A stretch of 12,416 bases of DNA. It comes from Candidatus Omnitrophota bacterium. Its GTDB lineage: Bacteria > Omnitrophota > Gorgyraeia > B26-G9. The stretch is taken from the NCBI GenBank assembly GCA_003645745.1, contig QNCH01000024.1:1-12416 (forward strand), in the 5' to 3' direction. Under the pieces are notes generated by a model. It was not told the origin of the DNA, made no database searches, and saw only the letters and a program-made list of their open reading frames with translations. Of this stretch, positions 5,788 through 11,115 are shown one piece after another; position 1 is the first letter of the stretch; each line of letters begins with the position of its first letter. Position numbers and translations under genes: made by a program.

Positions 5788-6990
5788 ATGGAAATAAAAA
5801 AAATTAGAGCCGCGTCTATGCGCGATGCATTATTTAAAGTAAAAAAAGAAATTGGACATAATGCGATAATTATCCATACAAAAACTATAAAAAATAATGG
5901 AGTTTTTGGTTTTGGGTCTAAACAATATGTTGAAATTACCGCTTCTAATGATCTTTCTTTATCCAATAATAGCAGCGCCCCTCAAGCAAAAAAAAATCAC
6001 CAGAAGGATATAACCTATAATCGATACGGTTCTAAACAAGCAAATTCTTCAGTTTTAACGCATTCTGCGCATAAAGCATTAGATAAATCTATGAGTAATT
6101 TAGAGCTTGAAAGTTTTAAACAGGATGTTTTCTGGATAAAAGACACATTAGATAATCTTAACAAGCGTACTAAACACACATATAAGCCTGAGGTGCCAAA
6201 AGATTTAACTGATATTTATACTTACCTTTTAGAACAGGAAGTTGCCGAAGAATTAGCTCTCGAATTAGTAGATAAAGTGCATTACGCGATAACACAAACA
6301 GGACAACAAAGCAAAACCTTTATTGCTGAGCAAGTCCGCAAGCACATATGCAGCGCCGACAATTTATGTGAACCGATAAAATACGCGAACAAAACATGCA
6401 CAAAAGTTGCTTTAATAGGGCCTACAGGAGTAGGAAAAACTACTACAATTGCTAAACTTGCGGCTGATTTTGCACTGGTAAAAAAGAAAAAAGTCAGTGT
6501 AATCACTATTGACACTTACAGGATAGCTGCAGTTGAACAATTAAAAACTTATATGGAAATTATGGATATCCCTTTAGAAGTAGTTTCTTCTCCCAAACAA
6601 ATGCAGCAGGCTTTATTCCGCCAGGGCAGCAGTGATATAATTCTTATTGATACTGCTGGCAGAAGCCAAAAGAATCAAAAAGAATTAATCGAACTAAAAT
6701 CATTCATTTCCGCTGCACAGCCAGATGAAGTGCATTTGGTTTTAAGCAGTACTCTCAATTATAAAAATGCTTTGGATATAGCAGAAAAATTCAGTATAAT
6801 ACCAATTGATAAGATCCTTTTCACTAAATTAGATGAAGCGGTTAATTTTGGTTTAGTCTTAAATGTGCTGTCAAAATTAGACAAGAAATTATCATACCTT
6901 ACAACCGGTCAGTCTGTTCCTGACGATATTGAACCTGCTGATTTAGAAAAGTTGAGTAATATAGTACTTGGAGGCTACAAAAATGTTTGA
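5788..6990 (+). CDS. flhF: Flagellar biosynthesis SRP-family GTPase FlhF
   Basis: A 400-residue FlhF. It begins with the family's N-terminal signature (MEIKKIRAASMRDALFKVKK, then GVFGFGSKQYVEITAS at 38-53). A variable linker follows (about 54-135), then an N domain (about 140-195) and an SRP-type G domain: P-loop GPTGVGKT (211-218), DTYRIAAVEQL (242-252), DTAGR (288-292), TKLDE (346-350) and GQSVPDDIE (374-382). FlhF is recruited to the membrane at the future flagellar pole or site and directs assembly of the first basal-body parts, with FlhG as its regulator. The ATG follows a strong GGGGGAGG site by about 7 bases. It overlaps flhG by 8 bases. In many bacteria flhA precedes flhF, but here the gene follows the jag region and two repeats. 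Confidence 0.97.
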   Translation: MEIKKIRAASMRDALFKVKKEIGHNAIIIHTKTIKNNGVFGFGSKQYVEITASNDLSLSNNSSAPQAKKNHQKDITYNRYGSKQANSSVLTHSAHKALDKSMSNLELESFKQDVFWIKDTLDNLNKRTKHTYKPEVPKDLTDIYTYLLEQEVAEELALELVDKVHYAITQTGQQSKTFIAEQVRKHICSADNLCEPIKYANKTCTKVALIGPTGVGKTTTIAKLAADFALVKKKKVSVITIDTYRIAAVEQLKTYMEIMDIPLEVVSSPKQMQQALFRQGSSDIILIDTAGRSQKNQKELIELKSFISAAQPDEVHLVLSSTLNYKNALDIAEKFSIIPIDKILFTKLDEAVNFGLVLNVLSKLDKKLSYLTTGQSVPDDIEPADLEKLSNIVLGGYKNV

Positions 6991-7891
6991 CCAGGCACAA
7001 AAGCTAAGAGAAATGGTTAAAAGTTCTAGCCTGGAAAATTTTTTTTCAGATACTTGCCTTTCCTGCAGCCAAACGCCTGATAAATTGAAAAAATCTTTTG
7101 TAATTGCCCTACTCAGCGGCAAAGGAGGAGTAGGTAAAACTGTAATCACTGCTAACCTTGCTCTGGCTCTTGGCGCTTTGGGGAAAAAAGTCTTAATTAT
7201 TGATTCAAGTTGGGAGCGTGAAAGTATTAGCATTATTTTAAAATCTAAGTTTGCCAAAAAATTGCATAATCTGCAATCAGGAAACGCGGCAGTTAATGAA
7301 TGTATTGTGCAATATTCTCCCAATATAAAAATAATTTCAGGAAGGCCAGCGAATTCTACTTGTACGCAAGAGCTAAACAAAAAAATGGAAACAATTATTA
7401 AACAAAATGATTTTATTCTGATTGACAACAACGCTGGAATTTCTCAACAAATTATCTCTACAGCCTTAAACGCGGATCAAACAATTATTGTCACTACTCC
7501 GGAGCCTACATCTGTTGCCAGCGCTTATGCTTTAATTAAGAATATCATTGCAAAAAACAATTCTGCTAAATTACAATTACTGCTTAACATGGCGATAGAT
7601 AAAGAAGACGCGATAGCAGCGGCACAAAAGATTACTTATATGGTAAAACATTTTTTGCATATAGAAATAAAAGACTTTGGTTATATTCTTTCAGATACTG
7701 TTGTACCAATATCTGTGCGCAAAAGAGTGCCTTTCTTATTAGCGTCTCCGCATTCTCACGCAGCGCGGATGTTGAATACTTTAGCGGAAAAATTATCCCC
7801 AGCACAGCAACAAAAAAAAATACATAAGAATAGACGAAAAAATAACTATTCAGGTATTTTCGAAAAAATACTTGTTGATTCAAAAAGTTAA
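6983..7891 (+). CDS. flhG: MinD/ParA-type ATPase FlhG (FleN)
   Basis: I chose the ATG at 6983 over the in-frame TTG at 6968. GGAGG lies 8 bases upstream, and the protein then begins MFDQAQKLREMV, the conserved FlhG N-terminus (DQAxxLR) that stimulates the FlhF GTPase. The 302 residues include the deviant Walker A GKGGVGKT (46-53), a DNNAGIS segment (148-154) in place of the usual D-x-GAGIS, and TTPEPTSVASAYALIK (171-186). FlhG limits flagellar number by controlling FlhF. The usual DADLGLANxD stretch after the third strand is replaced by DSSWERESIS (74-83), which removes the second aspartate. The start overlaps the end of flhF by 8 bases, and a family A repeat starts one base after the stop. 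Confidence 0.95.
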   Translation: MFDQAQKLREMVKSSSLENFFSDTCLSCSQTPDKLKKSFVIALLSGKGGVGKTVITANLALALGALGKKVLIIDSSWERESISIILKSKFAKKLHNLQSGNAAVNECIVQYSPNIKIISGRPANSTCTQELNKKMETIIKQNDFILIDNNAGISQQIISTALNADQTIIVTTPEPTSVASAYALIKNIIAKNNSAKLQLLLNMAIDKEDAIAAAQKITYMVKHFLHIEIKDFGYILSDTVVPISVRKRVPFLLASPHSHAARMLNTLAEKLSPAQQQKKIHKNRRKNNYSGIFEKILVDSKS

Positions 7892-7892
7892 G

Positions 7893-8013
7893 TATACTCA
7901 AACACAATTGATTTGTAAAATTTAGGCGTTTCCCTGTGCCCTAGATTGGAACGCTCCAAGATGCGGTGTGAGGTGGACATCATAAAATTGCAAACCAATT
8001 ACGTTTGAGTATA
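7893..8013 (+). repeat. Family A palindromic repeat, shortest full copy (121 bp)
   Basis: Left end TATACTCAAACACAAT, right end ATTACGTTTGAGTATA, with the internal landmarks TTTGTAAAATTTAGGCG, CCCTGTGCCCTAGATTGG and CATAAAATTGCAAACC. The apical part is cut down to a compact hairpin, ATTGGA-ACGC-TCCAAGAT. The element begins one base after the flhG stop and ends 21 bases before the PilZ-gene ATG, eight bases ahead of its ribosome-binding site. It therefore fills the whole gap. Confidence 0.9.
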
Positions 8014-8034
8014 TACAGTATAAGGACAAAAAAA

Positions 8035-8748
8035 ATGCAGTTTTTAAAAAAAATTGCAAAACAATTAACACAAAAAATTAATTTTACACATACACCTAAG
8101 TCAAAAAATCGATTTAAATTCAAAATAAACCAGAAAGTAAGCTTACAGCCTATAGGGATTAAAAAAAAACTTGTCTATCAGAGTTATATCGCGGATGCTT
8201 CAGAAGATACAATTACTATTGCCCTGCCTTTAGAAAAAGGCATTTATGTTAACATAGAAGCAAATGATTTTTTAAAAGTTACAATTTATGACAATAGCGG
8301 AATGTATTATTTTACCGGTAAAATAATCAGCCGGTATATAGGTAATATTCCGTTGCTAACTTTAGAAAAACCTGAGCAAATAACAAAATTTCAGCAAAGG
8401 CGATTCATCCGCAGTAAAGTTTACTGGCAAGTGCGTTATGCTTTAATAAAGGGGAGCAGAATGCCCACTCTAATGGAGATGAAAACAGCAAACCAGGTTT
8501 GGGCACGGGATATTAGCGAAGGTGGGATTTGTCTTGTAATACCAAAACATTTGCTTAATAAAGTTAATTACGGGCTATTAATTACTATGGAAGAATATGG
8601 CAGGGCAGTAAGAGTGTTATCTAAAATGAGCAGAATTAAAATAGATGAATTCTCCGTTAATTACTTAGTAGGTATGGAATTTAACTATATCAAAAGCAAA
8701 GATAAAGAATATATTAGTGATTATGTGCTTTCTACTGAAGGCGGCTAA
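8035..8748 (+). CDS. PilZ-domain c-di-GMP-binding protein (YcgR-like flagellar brake)
   Basis: A 237-residue protein with an N-terminal YcgR-type beta domain (about 30-115) and a PilZ domain (about 120-225). The c-di-GMP-binding signature is complete: the RxxxR motif in QRRFIR (121-126) and the DxSxxG motif in ARDISEGG (157-164). Such proteins bind c-di-GMP and slow or stop the flagellar motor or otherwise adjust motility; its place between flhG and fliA supports this. I chose the ATG at 8035, with AAGGA about 8 bases upstream. A TTG at 8005 would extend it by 10 residues but lies inside the repeat element. The next gene begins two bases after its stop. Confidence 0.92.
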   Translation: MQFLKKIAKQLTQKINFTHTPKSKNRFKFKINQKVSLQPIGIKKKLVYQSYIADASEDTITIALPLEKGIYVNIEANDFLKVTIYDNSGMYYFTGKIISRYIGNIPLLTLEKPEQITKFQQRRFIRSKVYWQVRYALIKGSRMPTLMEMKTANQVWARDISEGGICLVIPKHLLNKVNYGLLITMEEYGRAVRVLSKMSRIKIDEFSVNYLVGMEFNYIKSKDKEYISDYVLSTEGG

Positions 8749-8750
8749 AT

Positions 8751-8954
8751 ATGTTTGAAAAACTTTGCAGTATTTATTTTGCGAGTTTTGGTTTCGCGTT
8801 AGTCACGATAATTAGTATTATCAGAGGAGCACAGTTGCTTGCTTCTTTTCAAAGAGGCTTTATCGCGTTAATTCTGTTTTTAATTATCGGCCGTATTCTG
8901 GGAGCATTTTTCTTAAATATTGTCACTGCGGATGAAACAGATAACAAAAATTGA
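8751..8954 (+). CDS. Small two-helix membrane protein of unknown function
   Basis: A 67-residue hydrophobic protein. It has two predicted membrane helices (about 7-24, IYFASFGFALVTIISIIR, and about 37-58, FIALILFLIIGRILGAFFLNIV) joined by a short loop, and a charged tail (TADETDNKN). It starts two bases after the PilZ-protein stop, so it is almost surely co-translated with it. I do not recognise a named family. Its place between a PilZ protein and fliA suggests a motility role, perhaps as a membrane partner of the PilZ protein, but that is inference. A family A repeat follows 20 bases after the stop. Confidence 0.75.
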   Translation: MFEKLCSIYFASFGFALVTIISIIRGAQLLASFQRGFIALILFLIIGRILGAFFLNIVTADETDNKN

Positions 8955-8974
8955 CCTGTGAAAAATTTGAAAAT

Positions 8975-9133
8975 TATACTCAAACGCAATTGGTTTGTAA
9001 AATTTAGGCGTTTCCCTGTGCCCTATATTGGAAGGTTCTGATTGAAACAAGCCGCCTGCGCCTAAGATTTGGTCAATGATGAACGTTTCAAGATGCAGTG
9101 TGAGGTATTGCAAACCTATTACGTTTGAGTATA
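8975..9133 (+). repeat. Family A palindromic repeat (159 bp)
   Basis: Left end TATACTCAAACGCAAT, right end ATTACGTTTGAGTATA. The shared left segment (TTTGTAAAATTTAGGCG and CCCTGTGCCCTATATTGG) and right segment (GAACGTTTCAAGATGC, then TATTGCAAACCTATT) are present. The tip region is the least symmetric of the long copies. The right end lies 17 bases before the fliA ATG, only 7 bases before its GGAG ribosome-binding site. Confidence 0.9.
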
Positions 9134-9150
9134 AACCAATGGAGCTATAG

Positions 9151-9945
9151 ATGCAAAGTAAGCTATGTAACGAAAAAACAGAAAGATCATTATGGCAAAA
9201 TTACCGAAATGACCCCTGCTCTGCAAATAGAGAAACTTTGATTTTACACTATTTAAGATATGTTAAGTATATTTGCAATAGAATAATGATTGAATTGCCC
9301 TATCGGATAAAACAGGAAGATTTAGTAGGCAGCGGAGTAATGGGTTTAATTGACGCAATTGAAAAATTTAAACCCGATCAGGGTGCAGTTTTCCACAGTT
9401 ATGCTTTTAAACGCATTCGCGGCGCAATATTAGATGAACTGCGCAATTTTGACTGGGCACCAAGAGCAGTAAGACAAGAAGCGCGGAGCATCAAACAAAT
9501 TACTGATTTGTTGGAACAGAAATATAGCCGCAAACCATCTGTAGAAGAAATTGCCGCAGAAGCGCGAATGAAAGTAGAAGAAGTAACGAAAATTTATAAT
9601 AATTTAAGCGCGGTTTCTGTTCTATCTTTAGAGCAGTCTTTACTTGAAAAAGGAGAATCACGTTTTTTTACCGGTACTGATAGTGTGCAGACAAGTAAAG
9701 ATATTACTCCCACAAAAGATATCGAATACAAGGAAAGTAGAGAATTAATCGCGCGGCAAATAGAACATTTACCGGAAAAAGAAAAATTAATCATTATTTT
9801 ATACTACTTTGAAGAAATGACTTTAAAAGAAATTGGAAAAACATTGAATATTACAGAATCCAGAGTTTGCCAAATTCATAGTAAAGTAATGGAAAGTATG
9901 AAAAAAAAAATAGGCCTGTTTTTAAATACTCCTTTACAAAAATAA
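9151..9945 (+). CDS. fliA: Flagellar RNA polymerase sigma factor FliA (sigma-28)
   Basis: A 264-residue sigma factor of the FliA/SigD/WhiG group. Region 2 spans about 25-100, with EDLVGSGVMGLIDAIEKF and the group's hallmark GAILDELRNFDWAPRAVRQEAR (91-112). Region 3 follows (about 115-160), and region 4 at about 205-255 has a helix-turn-helix LKEIGKTLNITESRVCQIH (225-243). It directs RNA polymerase to late flagellar and chemotaxis promoters. The ATG has GGAG 6 bases upstream. The spacing to the repeat is so short that transcription probably reads in from the flhF operon. One matching target promoter lies downstream at 10408-10434. Confidence 0.96.
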   Translation: MQSKLCNEKTERSLWQNYRNDPCSANRETLILHYLRYVKYICNRIMIELPYRIKQEDLVGSGVMGLIDAIEKFKPDQGAVFHSYAFKRIRGAILDELRNFDWAPRAVRQEARSIKQITDLLEQKYSRKPSVEEIAAEARMKVEEVTKIYNNLSAVSVLSLEQSLLEKGESRFFTGTDSVQTSKDITPTKDIEYKESRELIARQIEHLPEKEKLIIILYYFEEMTLKEIGKTLNITESRVCQIHSKVMESMKKKIGLFLNTPLQK

Positions 9946-9979
9946 AAGACAAAGAACCAAATAAAAAGGTTGGTAAAAA

Positions 9980-10225
9980 ATGCCTTTGGATTCTTCAGGA
10001 CTTAATCGTATAATTGAAAAGACAGAAATTGTGCAAGGAACCAGCGCTGTAAGCAGAGATAAAAAAAGCTTAAAAGAAAAGAAAAAAAAACAAAAAAAAA
10101 ATCAGCATAAAAACGCAGATTTAGAAATAAATAAAAATTTACCAGTAATAGAGTTATATGATCAAAAAGAAAGAAAAAAAAATATTGGCGGCAGTACTAG
10201 GCATAAAATAGATTTTACTGCTTAA
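9980..10225 (+). CDS. Small Lys-rich protein of unknown function downstream of fliA
   Basis: An 81-residue protein starting MPLDSSGLNRIIEKTE, with a highly charged low-complexity middle (residues about 45-70 dominated by Lys, Gln and Asn) and a GGSTRHKIDFTA tail. AAGG lies about 12 bases before the ATG, and the gene begins 34 bases after fliA, probably in the same operon. I do not recognise the family. Its position next to the sigma factor raises the idea of a FlgM-like anti-sigma factor, but I see no FlgM C-terminal pattern. The poly-Lys section may partly reflect A-rich DNA, so I hold the call at moderate confidence. Confidence 0.65.
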   Translation: MPLDSSGLNRIIEKTEIVQGTSAVSRDKKSLKEKKKKQKKNQHKNADLEINKNLPVIELYDQKERKKNIGGSTRHKIDFTA

Positions 10226-10232
10226 TTTGTAG

Positions 10233-10393
10233 TATACTCAAACGTAATCGGTTTGTAAAATTTAGGCGTTTCCCTGTGCCCTATATTGAAACGCTCTGAC
10301 CTAAGCCAAACCGCAGGCGCAGCTTGCTGCGTTGAGGTTTGGCGAATGAAGAGGGAACGTCATAAAATTGCAAATCTATTACGTTTGAATATA
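10233..10393 (+). repeat. Family A palindromic repeat (161 bp)
   Basis: Left end TATACTCAAACGTAAT, right end ATTACGTTTGAATATA (one change in the arm). The left block (TTTGTAAAATTTAGGCG, CCCTGTGCCCTATATTG) and right block (AACGTCATAAAATTGCAAATC) are intact. The tip holds nested stems, CCAAACC / GGTTTGG and GCGCAGC-TT-GCTGCGT. It begins seven bases after the Lys-rich gene's stop. A sigma-28-like promoter starts 14 bases after its right end. Confidence 0.9.
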
Positions 10394-10407
10394 TATAATA
10401 AAAAAAC

Positions 10408-10434
10408 TAATGTTTTTTTAATTTATGCCGATAA
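10408..10434 (+). promoter_or_regulatory. Sigma-28 (FliA-type) promoter ahead of the CBS-domain gene
   Basis: TAATGTTT (10408-10415), 11 bases, then GCCGATAA (10427-10434). Against the enterobacterial sigma-28 consensus TAAAGTTT-N11-GCCGATAA this is 15 of 16 positions, with exact spacing. Transcription would start about 40 bases before the CBS gene's ATG. FliA itself is encoded 460 bases upstream, so the target and its sigma factor are neighbours. Confidence 0.75.
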
Positions 10435-10480
10435 TAAATATAGAACTATTTAAAAAATTTAAAGGAATAGGCAAATAATT

Positions 10481-10876
10481 ATGTTTGAAATTAAAACCAT
10501 TATGCATAAAAATGTGTTTACTGTAGGGATAGATACGCCGATTTATGATGCAATGCGGATTTTAATTGAACGCAAAATCAGCGGATTGCCTGTAGTAGAC
10601 GCGCAAAATAAATTATTGGGCATTATTAGTGAAAAAGATATGCTAAAACTTTTATTTGACCACGAGATACGAACTAAACAAACTGTAGCAGATTATATGA
10701 CTAAAGATGTAAAAAGCTTTACTCCAGACGCGAGCGCAATAACTTTATGTGAATTTTTTATTAACCATCCATTCCGTAGAGTTCCGATTGTAGAAAATGG
10801 ATGTTTAGCAGGCATTGTTTCACGCAGAGATATTATTGATTTAATTCTAAAGATCAGAGGGCAAAAGAAACAATAA
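10481..10876 (+). CDS. Two-CBS-domain protein
   Basis: A 131-residue protein made of two CBS domains with nothing else. CBS1 is at about 7-58 (MHKNVFTVGIDTPIYDAMRILIERKISGLPVVDAQNKLLGIISEKDM) and CBS2 at about 72-122 (MTKDVKSFTPDASAITLCEFF...RRVPIVENGCLAGIVSRRDII). Tandem CBS domains bind adenine nucleotides such as AMP, ATP or related ligands and regulate partner proteins. The target is not visible here. The strong FliA-type promoter upstream and the chemoreceptor gene downstream suggest a role linked to motility, perhaps energy sensing, which is inference. The ribosome-binding site is modest (AGG about 9 bases upstream). Confidence 0.93.
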   Translation: MFEIKTIMHKNVFTVGIDTPIYDAMRILIERKISGLPVVDAQNKLLGIISEKDMLKLLFDHEIRTKQTVADYMTKDVKSFTPDASAITLCEFFINHPFRRVPIVENGCLAGIVSRRDIIDLILKIRGQKKQ

Positions 10877-10892
10877 TTGTATAAATTGGGAT

Positions 10893-11064
10893 TATACTCA
10901 AACGTAATAGGTTTGCAATTTTATGACGTCCCACTGCACCGCATCTTGAAACGTTTTTCTATCGCCAAACCTCAACACAGCGAGCTGTGCCTGCAGTTCA
11001 GAACGTTTCAATCTAGGGCACAGGGAAACGCCTAAATTTTACAAACCGATTACGTTTGAGTATA
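10893..11064 (-). repeat. Family A palindromic repeat, inverted, longest copy (172 bp)
   Basis: This copy runs opposite to the others: the TGAAACG-to-ACTGCAC block comes first, and CCTAAATTTTACAAACC precedes the right end. The ends TATACTCAAACGTAAT and ATTACGTTTGAGTATA are exact. Outer arms of 23 bases match at 22 positions. Inside them GCATCTTGAAACG pairs with the facing TTTCAATCTAG segment, and the tip is ACACAGC-GA-GCTGTGC. It starts 16 bases after the CBS stop. Its right end carries TTTACA-N17-TATAAT pointing at the chemoreceptor gene. Confidence 0.92.
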
Positions 11065-11066
11065 AT
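11038..11066 (+). promoter_or_regulatory. Outward-facing sigma-70-type promoter at the end of a family A repeat
   Basis: TTTACA (11038-11043), a 17-base spacer and TATAAT (11061-11066), one mismatch from consensus. The -35, spacer and first four bases of the -10 lie in the repeat, and the final AT comes from flanking DNA. Transcription would start near 11073, which is the beginning of the first of two tandem ribosome-binding-site copies, about 40 bases before the chemoreceptor ATG. Confidence 0.5.
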
Positions 11067-11072
11067 GAATTA

Positions 11073-11115
11073 GGGGAGGGAAAACAATAAACATGGGGAG
11101 GAGAAAACAATAATG
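11073..11115 (+). repeat. Tandem duplication of the ribosome-binding-site region, with a six-codon leader frame
   Basis: GGGGAGGGAAAACAATAAAC at 11073-11092 is followed by GGGGAGGAGAAAACAATAA at 11095-11113, giving a period of 22 bases. The first copy is followed by an ATG at 11093 that opens a six-codon frame (MGRRKQ). Its TAA shares its last base with the chemoreceptor ATG at 11113 (TAATG). Both starts have a strong Shine-Dalgarno sequence. Confidence 0.6.

Noticed and set aside
6968..6982. TTG start for flhG
   Set aside because: The GGAGG there is the ribosome-binding site for the ATG at 6983, which gives the canonical DQAxxLR N-terminus.
6943..7431. Minus-strand frame of 162 codons opposite flhG
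   Set aside because: Shadow of flhF/flhG, whose motifs are unmistakable on the plus strand.
8005..8034. TTG start extending the PilZ protein by 10 residues
   Set aside because: It lies inside the family A repeat, and the ATG at 8035 has a proper ribosome-binding site.
11032..11052. Sigma-28 promoter inside the repeat ahead of the chemoreceptor (TAAATTTT ... CCGATTA)
   Set aside because: The spacing between the two boxes is about five bases, far short of the required eleven, and the -10 lacks the leading G and the final AA.
7893..11064. Integron cassette array (genes separated by long palindromes)
   Set aside because: The palindromes occur in both orientations, the ends lack the attC core GTTRRRY pattern (GTTTGAG instead), no integrase is present, and the genes are core flagellar genes with overlapping starts.
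7893..11064. CRISPR array
   Set aside because: Repeats are long, palindromic, variable in length and separated by whole genes; there are no short regular spacers and no cas genes.
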